Positions 7,826-16,809 of a stretch of 64,000 nt of DNA are shown here, piece by piece. A program made the position numbers and the translations under genes. The notes under the pieces were generated by a model. The model worked only from the letters and a program-made list of their open reading frames with translations. It did no database searches and was not told the origin of the DNA. The stretch spans positions 1,984,001 through 2,048,000 of the forward strand of contig NZ_CP088952.1 in assembly GCF_021165955.1 (NCBI RefSeq), written 5' to 3'. This DNA is from Massilia endophytica. Lineage in GTDB: Bacteria; Pseudomonadota; Gammaproteobacteria; Burkholderiales; Burkholderiaceae_D. How positions within the stretch are numbered: position 1 is the first letter of the stretch; each line of letters begins with the position of its first letter.

Positions 7826-8197
7826 ATGGAACCGCATCAGATTCTGCTGACATCCACCATCCTGATGGCGATCACCGCCTTGGGCGGCATCGTCATGGCG
7901 CTCATCCGTTTTGGCGGCAAGCCCGCGCCGCCGTCGTGGCTGGCCATGCTGCACGGCCTGCTGGCGGCGGCGGGCCTGACCTTGCTGGCCTATGCCTGCG
8001 CCACCATGGCAGTGCCGGGCTTCGCCTGGTGGGCGCTGCTGCTCTTCCTCGCGGCGGCGGTCGGAGGCGTCGTGCTCAACTTCCATTTCCACCTGAAGCA
8101 GATACCCTTGCCCATCTGGCTGGTGCTGGTGCACGCTGTGGTGGCCGTGCTCGCCTTCGTCTGCCTCGCCCTGGCGGCTTTCGGGAGGGGCGGCTAA
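7826..8197 (+). CDS. small four-helix membrane protein
   Basis: A 123-residue hydrophobic protein with four predicted membrane segments (about residues 5-26, 37-60, 66-86 and 97-119) and a short HFHLK loop between the third and fourth. Function unknown. GAGGAG lies 8 bp upstream of the ATG. Its last bases overlap the end of the convergent FAD/Rieske gene by 4 bp. Confidence 0.65.
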   Translation: MEPHQILLTSTILMAITALGGIVMALIRFGGKPAPPSWLAMLHGLLAAAGLTLLAYACATMAVPGFAWWALLLFLAAAVGGVVLNFHFHLKQIPLPIWLVLVHAVVAVLAFVCLALAAFGRGG

Positions 8198-9729
8198 GCC
8201 GGGACTTCGCCGTCCGCCTTGGCGAGCGGTGCATTGGCGGGGCCGTGCAGCACCTCGCCCGTGATATCGAACCGGGAAGCGTGGCAGGGGCAATCCCAGG
8301 ATTTCTCCACGCCGTTCCAGCGCACCGCGCAGCCCAGATGCGTGCACATGGCGGACACTGCGTGCGCTTCGCCCGTTTCGCTGCGGTAGACCGCCAGCAG
8401 CTTCAGGCCTTTGCGCAGCAGCCCGCCTTCACCGGGCGGAATCTGCCCGACCGAACTGACCTCGCCGCGCTTGAGCCAGTCGGCGTATTGCGCGAGCGTG
8501 TTGGCCTGCTCGGACAGGTACTCTCCCGCAGCGCGGAACATCTTGCGCGAGGGGTTGTAGATGGGCGCCCAGGGATTGAATTTGCCGCTGACCAGGTCGC
8601 GAATGATCATCGCGCCCATAGTGCCGTGGGTCATGCCGTTGCCCGAATCGCCCGTGATGAGATAGACGCCTTCGGCGTCCATGGGACTGCGGCCGAGGAA
8701 GGCCATGCCGTCCGCCGGCTCCATCACTTCGCCCGACCAGCGGTGGGTGATCTCGGCCGGGACGCCCACGTTCTCCCGTATCCAGCGTTCGATCTGGGCG
8801 AAACGGTGCTGGGGCTGGCTGTCCTGGCCGGTCTTGTTGTCCTGGCCGCCGACGATGAGGATATCGTGCTCCTCCTGTCCTGGCGGCGTCCACAGGCGCA
8901 CATAGTAGTAGGGATCGCCGGTGTCCCACAGCAGCACATCGGGCATCACTCCACGCGGAATGCGCGCAGCCAGCACATAGCTCATGTAGCCCGACTGTTT
9001 CGTATGCATGACCACGCGGTCCTGGAAGGGCGTGTTGGTGGCCACGACGACGATGCCCGCGTGCACGGCGCCATTGGGCGTGACAACCACGTGTCCCTTG
9101 TCGTCCTGGTCCAGCTTCAAGGCCCGCGTACCGCCATGAATGGCGCCGCCCCGGCGACCGATTGCGCCGCACAGGCCCGCCAGATATTTGAGAGGATGGA
9201 AGCGTCCCTGCTGACCGAAGCGCAAGGCCGGTCCCGTATGGAAAGGCATGCCCGGCACCTGCGCCACGCGCTCGACTTCGACGCCCAGGCGCCGGGCGGA
9301 TTCGAGTTCGCTGTCCAGTTCCGAAACGGGCGTGCTGTTCGACAGGATCAGGTAGCCGTCCAGCCGCGCGAAATCGCAGGCGATGCCTTCTTCCTGGACG
9401 ATGGCCTCGATCTGGGCGGTGGCGCTGAAGTGGCTGTCGGCAACCAGTTTCGCGCGGTCCTGTCCGAAACGTTCCTCGATGCGGTGATAGCGCTCATCCG
9501 GCACGAACAGGTGTGCGGTGGTGCGGCCCGTTTCCCCGGCGCCGACGCCGGCGGCGTCGATTACCGTGACCGATCTTCCTTCCTTCAGCATCAACAGGGC
9601 GGCCGTCAGGCCCGCGATGCCCGCGCCGATCACGCAGACATCGCTGTGCACCTCGCCCTGCAGGGGCGGGAAGCTCGGCACGGCGGCTGTGTCCATCCAC
9701 ACCGAGCGGGTATGTTCCTGGCTTGTCAT
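8194..9729 (-). CDS. FAD-dependent oxidoreductase with C-terminal Rieske [2Fe-2S] domain
   Basis: A 511-residue two-domain protein. The N-terminal DadA-like flavoprotein has the dinucleotide motif VCVIGAGIAGLTAALLM (residues about 31-47) followed by GAGETGRTTAH. The C-terminal 90 residues form a Rieske domain with C-T-H-L-G-C and C-P-C-H cluster ligands. This architecture is widespread; electrons are expected to pass between FAD and the iron-sulfur centre, but the substrate is unknown. GAGGAG precedes the ATG. It is convergent with the small membrane protein gene and stands alone. Confidence 0.9.
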   Translation of the reverse strand: MTSQEHTRSVWMDTAAVPSFPPLQGEVHSDVCVIGAGIAGLTAALLMLKEGRSVTVIDAAGVGAGETGRTTAHLFVPDERYHRIEERFGQDRAKLVADSHFSATAQIEAIVQEEGIACDFARLDGYLILSNSTPVSELDSELESARRLGVEVERVAQVPGMPFHTGPALRFGQQGRFHPLKYLAGLCGAIGRRGGAIHGGTRALKLDQDDKGHVVVTPNGAVHAGIVVVATNTPFQDRVVMHTKQSGYMSYVLAARIPRGVMPDVLLWDTGDPYYYVRLWTPPGQEEHDILIVGGQDNKTGQDSQPQHRFAQIERWIRENVGVPAEITHRWSGEVMEPADGMAFLGRSPMDAEGVYLITGDSGNGMTHGTMGAMIIRDLVSGKFNPWAPIYNPSRKMFRAAGEYLSEQANTLAQYADWLKRGEVSSVGQIPPGEGGLLRKGLKLLAVYRSETGEAHAVSAMCTHLGCAVRWNGVEKSWDCPCHASRFDITGEVLHGPANAPLAKADGEVPA

Positions 9730-9836
9730 GGCGGCTCCTCACAGGATGAAGAGCACCAGTAGAGCGCAAAAGGGCCGGCGCCGCTGTTCGCTGCCGCACG
9801 GTGCCTGCATGCGCGCCAGTTCACATTGCGCCGGGC

Positions 9837-10190
9837 TTACTGGAGCAGTTCGATCCCGAACCAGCGGGCGATAAAGGCCCAGGCGGCAAAGCAGACGACG
9901 GTGAGCGCCATGCAGGCGCTCAGTGTTGGCCAGAAGCCCCAGCGCGGCAGCAGCAGGGGGAACGCAAGGAACATGGGCAGCGTGGGCACCACGTACCAGA
10001 AGGTGTAGCGCGCATGGTTGGCCAGCCTGGACTCGGGCTGGTTCTCGAAATACAGCCAGATCAAGGTGAGAATGGTCACCAGCGGCAGCGAGGCAACCAG
10101 GGCGCCAACCCGGTCGCTCCGTTTGGCCAGTTCCGACACGAGGACGACAACGAATGCAGTGGTGAGGTATTTGGTGACAATCCAGATCAT
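9837..10190 (-). CDS. DUF3147 family small membrane protein
   Basis: A 117-residue hydrophobic protein with four membrane segments, beginning MIWIVTKYLTTAFVVVLVSELAKRSDRVGALVASLP, a pattern of DUF3147 proteins. Function unknown. Its ATG overlaps the stop of the upstream LysR gene as ATGA, so the two are translationally coupled. The longer in-frame extension upstream lies wholly inside the LysR gene and is rejected. Confidence 0.75.
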   Translation of the reverse strand: MIWIVTKYLTTAFVVVLVSELAKRSDRVGALVASLPLVTILTLIWLYFENQPESRLANHARYTFWYVVPTLPMFLAFPLLLPRWGFWPTLSACMALTVVCFAAWAFIARWFGIELLQ

Positions 10191-11107
10191 CGGGTTTCCT
10201 GAGGTAGAGGAGGCGTCGCCGCCTCGGGAAGCGCATGCTGCAGGAGCTGCTGCGCCAGCAGCGCGGCATGCGGCGTCAATGAAGCGAAGTCGCGCGCGCA
10301 GAGGTGGAGCCGCCGCGCGGCCCAAGCTTCCGACAGCGGCAGGACCGCCAGGTCCAGCTGGATGGTCTTCGCCAGCGCATGGGAAACGATGGAGACGCCC
10401 ACGCCAGCCTGAAGGCACATTGCCACATGTTCGATGCTGCGCAGGCGGATACGGTAGTCAAGCTGGCGGCCAAGCCGTGAAGCGCGTTCCGCAAGGTGGG
10501 CCTCGAGCGCAGTATCCGCCATGCCCACGATGGGCTCTTCGAGAACGTCGGCGAATGTGGCATTGGGCTGCCGGGCCAGCCTGTGGGACTGGCTGGCCAC
10601 CACAACAAGCTGGTCGCTTGCGATGAGCTCCGATTGCAGCGAGCCCAGGTCCGTAATGTCGGCAACAATGCCCAGGTCCGCCCGCTGCTCCGCCAGGGCC
10701 TGGACGATCTCCGCACTGGGCTTTTCTTCGAGATCGATTGAGAGATCGGGGTGCGCGGCGAGAAACTGGCAGAGCTGCGGCGGCAGAAATGCGGCCATGG
10801 CAGCGGTATTCGACAGGAGGCCGACACGGCCCTTCAAGCCCGTCGCATACGTTCGCAGCTCCCCGCGCATCTGCTCCACCTGCCCCAGAATTGCCCGGGC
10901 ATGGCGGATCAGCGCTTCTCCGGCAGGGGTGGCGCGCACGCCGCGCCGGTTCCGCTCCAGCAGCGGCGCCCCCAGCGCATCCTCCATTCCGGCGATGCGC
11001 TCGCTGACCGAGGCCAGGGCCAGATGCATGGCGCGCGCGCCATGGGTCAGGCTGCCGCATTCGACCACGGTAAGGAACAGTCGCAAATCAGTGAGGTCGA
11101 AGCGCAT
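10187..11107 (-). CDS. LysR family transcriptional regulator
   Basis: A 306-residue LysR regulator. The N-terminal winged helix-turn-helix reads LTDLRLFLTVVECGSLTHGARAMHLALASVSERIAGMEDALG, and the C-terminal effector domain spans about residues 90-295 with the usual alternating fold. It is divergent from a TauE/SafE permease gene with an 87-bp spacer that holds a LysR-type dyad, so control of that permease is likely. It is translationally coupled to the DUF3147 gene. The effector is unknown. Confidence 0.9.
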   Translation of the reverse strand: MRFDLTDLRLFLTVVECGSLTHGARAMHLALASVSERIAGMEDALGAPLLERNRRGVRATPAGEALIRHARAILGQVEQMRGELRTYATGLKGRVGLLSNTAAMAAFLPPQLCQFLAAHPDLSIDLEEKPSAEIVQALAEQRADLGIVADITDLGSLQSELIASDQLVVVASQSHRLARQPNATFADVLEEPIVGMADTALEAHLAERASRLGRQLDYRIRLRSIEHVAMCLQAGVGVSIVSHALAKTIQLDLAVLPLSEAWAARRLHLCARDFASLTPHAALLAQQLLQHALPEAATPPLPQETR

Positions 11108-11121
11108 TGCAGGAATGTGAG

Positions 11122-11136
11122 TTCGGATTGTCCGAA
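11122..11136 (+). promoter_or_regulatory. LysR-type T-N11-A dyad between lysR-like and tauE-like genes
   Basis: The sequence TTCGGA-TTG-TCCGAA is a perfect 6-bp inverted repeat with a 3-bp spacer and contains T-N11-A, the classic LysR recognition pattern. It lies 15 bp from the LysR start and about 60 bp from the permease start, where one bound tetramer could control both directions. Confidence 0.6.
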
Positions 11137-11194
11137 GTCTAGCACCGGAATTGCCGGATTGCGAGGAGGCCAGCCACCGACTAAGATCAGCTGC

Positions 11195-11962
11195 ATGGAT
11201 ACCATCATTCTAACGTTTTCGGCGGGGACAGTGGCAGGCGCCATGAACGCGCTGGCCGGTGGCGGCTCCTTCGTAAGCCTGCCAGCGCTGATTGCCGCAG
11301 GCGTGCCATCGGTTCAGGCGAATGCTTCCAGCACGGTCGCGCTGTTCCCGGGCGGCCTGGCCAGCGCCTGGGCGTACCGTGATGGCCTGGGTCCGGTGGG
11401 CGCCGTCTCCCTGCGCCCGCTCGCCGCGGCGACGCTCTTCGGCGGCCTGCTCGGCGCGCTGCTCCTGATGCGCACATCGTCGGCAGTCTTCGGCTATCTG
11501 CTTCCCTGGCTGCTGCTGATTGCATCCCTCGCGCTCGCCTTCGGCAAACGCCTGAGAGAGGCCCTGCGTGCCCGCTGCCACATTCACGCCAATGCCGTGC
11601 TGGCGGTTCAATTCGCGCTTGGCGTGTATGGCGGCTATTTCGGCGGCGCGGTCGGGATCATGATGATTGCGATATGGGGCCTGATCGACAGCCGGGACCT
11701 GAAAGCGCTCAACGCGCAGCGCACCTTGCTGGTAAGCGCTGCCAATACGGTCGCCGTGCTCGTTTTCATCGCCGCCGGCGCGGTGCATTGGCCAGAGACC
11801 CTCGGCACGCTCGCAGGCGCAATCGCGGGCGGATATTTTGGCGCACACATCGGCCGGCGCGCATCGGCAGCCGCAGTGCGCCGGATCACGCTGTGCGCGA
11901 CCTTCGGCATCACGCTCGCGTTCTTCGTAAAGTCTTACGGCCGTATACTTTCAGGCTGGTGA
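11195..11962 (+). CDS. TauE/SafE family permease
   Basis: A 255-residue membrane protein with about eight hydrophobic segments arranged as two similar halves, each with a glycine-rich motif: GAMNALAGGGSFVSLPALIAAG near the N-terminus and GVYGGYFGGAVGIMMIAIWGL in the second half. These are hallmarks of the TauE/SafE family of sulfite/organosulfonate or small-anion exporters. ATG 11195 gives the family-like N-terminus. It is divergent from the LysR gene, which probably regulates it. The actual substrate is not evident. Confidence 0.85.
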   Translation: MDTIILTFSAGTVAGAMNALAGGGSFVSLPALIAAGVPSVQANASSTVALFPGGLASAWAYRDGLGPVGAVSLRPLAAATLFGGLLGALLLMRTSSAVFGYLLPWLLLIASLALAFGKRLREALRARCHIHANAVLAVQFALGVYGGYFGGAVGIMMIAIWGLIDSRDLKALNAQRTLLVSAANTVAVLVFIAAGAVHWPETLGTLAGAIAGGYFGAHIGRRASAAAVRRITLCATFGITLAFFVKSYGRILSGW

Positions 11963-12105
11963 CGCCATGGGGCCGGCCGGATGGACCAATGGCGTGTGCG
12001 CCGAATTCTCAAACCTGTGTATAGTCTCTATCTTTCTATCGGGTAAGCATCAGCATTTGTGCTTCCCGTCATGGCGTAATGTCTTCCGTACAGAATTGAG
12101 GTCCG

Positions 12106-14307
12106 ATGAACACCAGTACCGAGGCGTTACAGCTCGACAGCAGCTGCAGTACAGCACATTCCGTTCGGTTTTATGCAGAAGACGCAGTGCTTCTGGCGGA
12201 AGTGAAGGACTATCTGGACGCAGGGCTGCGCGGTGGCGGTTCCGCGATCGTGATCGCGACGGAAGAGCATCTCAGCGCCTTGCGCCAGCAATTGCTGGGC
12301 CTGGGAAGACTCGAAGGCGAGCCTGCCTGGTTCCCCGGCGAGCTCATTATGCTGGAAGCGTCGCACGCCCTGTCGCAGTTCATGGTCGGCGACTGGCCGG
12401 ACGAACAGCGCTTCCGCGAGGTCGTTGGCGGACTGGTGAGCAAAACCTGCGCGCGGGGCAAGCCGGTTCACGCCTTCGGCGAAATGGTGGCCGTGCTGTG
12501 CGGACGTGGCCTCTACGATGCGGCCGTAAGGCTGGAACAGCTGTGGAACGCTCTGCGTGAAGAGCACCGTTTTTCGCTGTTCTGCGCCTATCCATGGCAC
12601 CTGTTTCCCAACCAGGAGCGCACCCTGGCGTTTCAACATGTATGCGCCGAACACGACCATGTCGGCGTGCACACGCACGGCACCGGGGCACAGCACGTTG
12701 GGCACCGCGAGGCAGTGCTCGAACAGAAAGTCTTCGCATTGCAGGCCGAGCTGGCAGGCGCGCGCCAGTCGGAACAGACGCTCCGGCACCGCGAGCAGGA
12801 GCTCGTGGACTTTCTCGAAAAGGCGGCCGAGGGCATTCACCGCGTGGCGCCGGACGGCACGATCCTCTGGGCCAACACGGCCGAGCTGGCATTGCTCGGC
12901 TATCGCTGGGAGGAGTATATCGGCCACCATATTGCCGAGTTCCATGCCGATCAGGCTGAAATCCAGGACATATTGCAGCGCCTGCATGCGGGCGAGATTC
13001 TGCTGGATCAGCCTGCGCGCATGCGCTGCAAGGATGGGGCGATCAAGCATGTCGTCATCAACTCCAACGGCTGCTTCGAAGATGGCCGCCTGCGCTATAC
13101 CCGCTGCTTCACGCGCGACGCCACGGACCGCCACCTGCTGGCGCAGACCTATCGGGAACGCGAAGCGCTGGTGCAGGAGCTGTCCCGCGCCAATGAAGCG
13201 AAGGACGAGTTCCTGGCCATGCTCGCCCACGAACTGCGCAATCCGCTGGCGCCGATATCCGCTGCAGCGCAGCTGGTGTCGCTCGCCCCCGATGAGGCCG
13301 GACGCGTAAAGCAGGCCTCCGCCGTCATCCTGCGGCAGGTAGCGCATATGACCAGCCTGATCGACGATCTGCTCGATGTGGCGCGGGTGACGCGGGGACT
13401 TGTTGTGCTGAACAACGACGCGCTGGATCTGCGCGAGGTCATCTATGAAGCCGTCGAACAGGCCGCGCCGCGTATCCGGGGGCAGCAGCAGCGCCTGGCG
13501 CTCGACGTGCCGCCGGAGTCTGCCGTCGTACGCGGCGACCGCAAGCGCCTGGTACAGGTGGTGGCCAACCTGCTGTCGAACGCCGCGAAGTTTACGCCGG
13601 CGAATGGCGAAATCAGTATCCGGCTCCGCCTTCGCGAGAATGAGGTGGAACTTGCCGTGGCCGACAACGGTGTCGGAATGGAGCCCGATCTGGTGGCGCG
13701 GGTATTCGGCCTCTTCGTTCAGGGACACCGTACACTGGACCGGGCGCAGGGCGGGCTCGGCATCGGCCTGTCGCTGGCCAAACGCCTGGTCGAATCCCAT
13801 GGCGGAACGCTGTGTGCGGCCAGTGCCGGGGCGGGGGAGGGCAGCACGTTTACCGTGACCCTGCCGCGCGTGATGCATCAGCCGATCGACGGCGCCTCGC
13901 TTGCAAAGTTGCCTGTGCAGAGGCACGGAGATTCCCTCCGGGTCATCGTGGTGGACGATAACCGCGATGCCGCCGACACCCTGGCCGGGTTGCTCTCAGC
14001 CGTAGGCCACCAGTCGCGCGCGCTTTATTGTGCGGAGGCCGCCATTGAGGCGGCAAAGTCCGCTTGTCCCCATGTATTCATGATCGATATTGGCCTGCCG
14101 GAGATGGATGGACTCGCTTTGGCGCGGCGCCTGACGGCCATGCCCGAGGCAGCAAACGCCGTCCTGATCGCAGTGACCGGCTACAGCCAGTTGAAGGACC
14201 GCAGTTCAAGCAGGGCAGTGGGCTTCCAGCACCACTTCGTAAAGCCGGTGGACATCGCTGAACTGTTGGGATTGCTCGCAGAGCTCACACCGGCCACTTC
14301 GTCCTGA
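12106..14307 (+). CDS. hybrid sensor histidine kinase: MEDS-PAS-HisKA-HATPase-REC
   Basis: A 733-residue soluble kinase. Order: a DcmR/MEDS-type sensory domain (about 18-190, starting VRFYAEDAVLLAEVKDYL), a short coiled coil, a PAS domain (about 230-345), a HisKA dimerisation domain with phospho-acceptor His at about 375 in MLAHELRNPL, an HATPase_c domain (NLLSNAAKF, DNGVGM, GLGIGLSLAK), and a C-terminal receiver with phospho-acceptor Asp at about 661 (MIDIGLPEMDG) and the conserved Lys in FVKPV. No membrane segment, so the signal is cytoplasmic. GAGG precedes the ATG. The output partner is not encoded nearby; the second kinase follows 65 bp downstream on the same strand. Confidence 0.92.
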   Translation: MNTSTEALQLDSSCSTAHSVRFYAEDAVLLAEVKDYLDAGLRGGGSAIVIATEEHLSALRQQLLGLGRLEGEPAWFPGELIMLEASHALSQFMVGDWPDEQRFREVVGGLVSKTCARGKPVHAFGEMVAVLCGRGLYDAAVRLEQLWNALREEHRFSLFCAYPWHLFPNQERTLAFQHVCAEHDHVGVHTHGTGAQHVGHREAVLEQKVFALQAELAGARQSEQTLRHREQELVDFLEKAAEGIHRVAPDGTILWANTAELALLGYRWEEYIGHHIAEFHADQAEIQDILQRLHAGEILLDQPARMRCKDGAIKHVVINSNGCFEDGRLRYTRCFTRDATDRHLLAQTYREREALVQELSRANEAKDEFLAMLAHELRNPLAPISAAAQLVSLAPDEAGRVKQASAVILRQVAHMTSLIDDLLDVARVTRGLVVLNNDALDLREVIYEAVEQAAPRIRGQQQRLALDVPPESAVVRGDRKRLVQVVANLLSNAAKFTPANGEISIRLRLRENEVELAVADNGVGMEPDLVARVFGLFVQGHRTLDRAQGGLGIGLSLAKRLVESHGGTLCAASAGAGEGSTFTVTLPRVMHQPIDGASLAKLPVQRHGDSLRVIVVDDNRDAADTLAGLLSAVGHQSRALYCAEAAIEAAKSACPHVFMIDIGLPEMDGLALARRLTAMPEAANAVLIAVTGYSQLKDRSSSRAVGFQHHFVKPVDIAELLGLLAELTPATSS

Positions 14308-14372
14308 TGAGTTAGCGTCCTCGTCCACGGACGGGCAGGCTATACTGGCGGCTTGTTAACCGTCAGCCCACC

Positions 14373-16652
14373 ATGACCAACCGCCCGGATACCGACCAGG
14401 AAAACCTGGAACAGCTGAAACTCCTCGTCGAGCGCATCAGCGACTACGCCATCTACATGCTGACGCCGGACGGCGTGGTGGCAAGCTGGAACGAAGGCGC
14501 GCGCCGCTTCAAGGGCTACGAACGCAGCGAGATCCTTGGACGCCACTTTTCCATTTTCTATACCCCCGAGGACCTCGCCGCCGGCCTTCCGGCCCGCGCC
14601 CTGGCCACCGCAAAAGAGCTGGGCCATTTCGAGGCGGAGGGCTGGCGTGTGCGCAAGGATGGGAAGCGGTTCTGGGCTTCCGTGGTCATGGACCGCATCA
14701 ATGACGATCAGGGGAACCTGGTCGGCTTTGCCAAGATCACGCGCGACATCAGCGAGCGCAAGGCGGCCGATGTGGCGCGCCGGGAAGGCGAACTGCACTT
14801 CAAGCTGCTGGTTCAGGGGGTAGTCGATTATGCGATCTACATGCTGTCGCCGGAGGGCGAGGTGAGCACCTGGAACGGGGGCGCCGAGCGCATCAAGGGG
14901 TATGCGGCAAACGAGGTCCTGGGCACGCATTTCTCCCGCTTCTATACTGAGGAAGACCGCGCCGCAGGACGGCCCGGTAAGGCGCTCAGCACGGCGCGTG
15001 CGGAAGGGCGCTTCGAGGCAGAAGGCTGGCGCGTGCGCAAGGACGGCAGCCGCTTCCGCGCACATGTCGTCATCGATGCGATCCGTGACGAGGCGGGAAA
15101 CCTGGTCGGGTTTGCAAAGGTTACCCGCGACATCACGGAACGCATGCTGCTGGAAAGCGCACAGGCGGCCCTGCATAGCGCGCAGAGGCTGGAGGCCATC
15201 GGCAAGCTGACGGGCGGGGTCGCTCACGATTTCAACAATATCCTGCAGGTGATTGGGGGCAGCGTGCAGCTGCTCTCCGAGCTGGTGCACGACAACGCGA
15301 GCGCGCTGCGCTACGCGAATATCGCCATGAATGCGGTCGAGCGCGGCGCCAAGCTGTCCTCGCAGTTGCTCGCCTTCGCACGCCGCCAGCCGCTGCAGCC
15401 TGTGGTCGTGAACGCCGGCCGCATTGTGCGCGGCATCGAAGACCTCACCCAGCGTGCGCTGGGCGAACAGGTGGAGATCGAAAGCGTGATCTCTGGCGGA
15501 CTATGGAATACGCTGATCGATCCGAACCAGCTGGAAAATGTCATCCTGAACCTGGCGATCAATGCACGCGATGCGATGCCGGAGGGAGGCAAGCTGACGC
15601 TTGAGGTGGGCAACGCCATGCTGGACGATAATTATGTGCGTTCGGAGCCCGATGTGCCGCCGGGCCAATATGTCGTGGTGAGTGTCAGCGATACGGGGGG
15701 CGGCATGCCAGCGGATGTTCTGGAGCGGGCGGTCGAACCATTCTTTACCACCAAGGGGGAAGGCAAGGGGACCGGACTCGGACTGAGCATGGCATTCGGC
15801 TTCGTGAAGCAGAGTGGCGGCCATTTCCGCATCTACAGCGAAGTAGGGCACGGCACCACCATCAAAATGTATTTCCCGCGCGTCCACGCCAACGAAGACC
15901 TGCGGCCGTCCGCCCTGCCGACCGAGGTTACCGGTGGCGACCAGACCATCCTGGTGGTGGAGGACGATCCAACCGTGCAGGCCATGGTCGTGGAAACGCT
16001 GACCGGCCTCGGCTACAAGGTGCTGAAGGCGGATAACGCCGAAGACGCACTGGCGGTCCTCAAGGCCGGGGTGCATTGCGATCTGCTCTTTACCGATGTG
16101 GTGATGCCTGGCAGCCTCAGGACACCGGAGCTTGCGCGGCAGGCCAAGGCCTTGCTGCCGCATCTCGAAGTGCTGTTCACGTCGGGCTATACCCAGAATG
16201 CCATCATCCACGGCGGCCGCCTGGATCCCGGCGTGCAGTTACTGAGCAAGCCATACCGGCGTGAAGATCTGGCGCGCAAGATTTCGGCCATCCTCAAGCC
16301 CGGCAAACGGGCAGCGCCGCGCCACGTCCTGATGGTTGAAGACAATGAGGACGCGCGGTTGATGGCTGTGCAGGTGACGGAGGTGCTCGGCTACAAGGTG
16401 AGCGCGGTGGGCACGGCCGAGGCGGCGCTGGCGCTGCTGGCGACCCAGGACTTCGACGTGCTGATGACCGATGTCCGCCTGCCTGGCATCGACGGCATCA
16501 GCCTCGCGCAGAAGGCGAAGGCCGCCAAACCGGCGCTGCACATCGTTCTGTGCTCAGGAATGTCGAGCCTGCCTGAGCAGACGGCGACCCTGAATGCCGT
16601 GCATCTGCTCAAGCCATTCAATCAAACACAGTTGAAGGCAGCCCTCGGTTGA
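14373..16652 (+). CDS. hybrid histidine kinase with duplicated PAS and two receiver domains
   Basis: A 759-residue soluble kinase. Two closely similar PAS units occupy about residues 10-130 and 140-255; both share YAIYML, the EAEGWRVRKDG segment and a GNLVGFAK-TRDI ending, so they look like a tandem duplication. Next come a HisKA domain with H285 in GGVAHDFNNIL and an HATPase_c domain (ENVILNLAINARDAM, GTGLGLSMAFGFV). Two receivers follow, with phospho-acceptor Asp at about 575 (FTDVVMPG) and 700 (MTDVRLPG). The first receiver lacks the usual Asp-Gly after MPG and may be specialised. No DNA-binding output is present. It lies directly downstream of the MEDS kinase and may share its transcript. 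Confidence 0.92.
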   Translation: MTNRPDTDQENLEQLKLLVERISDYAIYMLTPDGVVASWNEGARRFKGYERSEILGRHFSIFYTPEDLAAGLPARALATAKELGHFEAEGWRVRKDGKRFWASVVMDRINDDQGNLVGFAKITRDISERKAADVARREGELHFKLLVQGVVDYAIYMLSPEGEVSTWNGGAERIKGYAANEVLGTHFSRFYTEEDRAAGRPGKALSTARAEGRFEAEGWRVRKDGSRFRAHVVIDAIRDEAGNLVGFAKVTRDITERMLLESAQAALHSAQRLEAIGKLTGGVAHDFNNILQVIGGSVQLLSELVHDNASALRYANIAMNAVERGAKLSSQLLAFARRQPLQPVVVNAGRIVRGIEDLTQRALGEQVEIESVISGGLWNTLIDPNQLENVILNLAINARDAMPEGGKLTLEVGNAMLDDNYVRSEPDVPPGQYVVVSVSDTGGGMPADVLERAVEPFFTTKGEGKGTGLGLSMAFGFVKQSGGHFRIYSEVGHGTTIKMYFPRVHANEDLRPSALPTEVTGGDQTILVVEDDPTVQAMVVETLTGLGYKVLKADNAEDALAVLKAGVHCDLLFTDVVMPGSLRTPELARQAKALLPHLEVLFTSGYTQNAIIHGGRLDPGVQLLSKPYRREDLARKISAILKPGKRAAPRHVLMVEDNEDARLMAVQVTEVLGYKVSAVGTAEAALALLATQDFDVLMTDVRLPGIDGISLAQKAKAAKPALHIVLCSGMSSLPEQTATLNAVHLLKPFNQTQLKAALG

Positions 16653-16809
16653 AGCCTTGGGCGAAGGAGGGCGCTTACCTAAAATTGGATACACGCAGAC
16701 ACTTTTACTCCGCCATCCTGCCACTGATGGCCATGGGATTGGCGCCGTAAAAACTTAGCCGGAACTGGGCTGCTTTGAGACGTCGGTTTGATATTAAAGC
16801 CTTCGATCG

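Noticed and set aside
7279..9762. An 827-codon open frame on the plus strand.
   Set aside because: It runs through the wrong frame of the 7007 gene and antisense to the FAD/Rieske gene; the composition is that of a shadow frame.
16681..16694. TTACCTAAAAT, which resembles the XerD arm of dif (9 of 11).
   Set aside because: No XerC arm can be found at the correct distance, so a left-hand partner of the dif-like site at 26242 is not supported.
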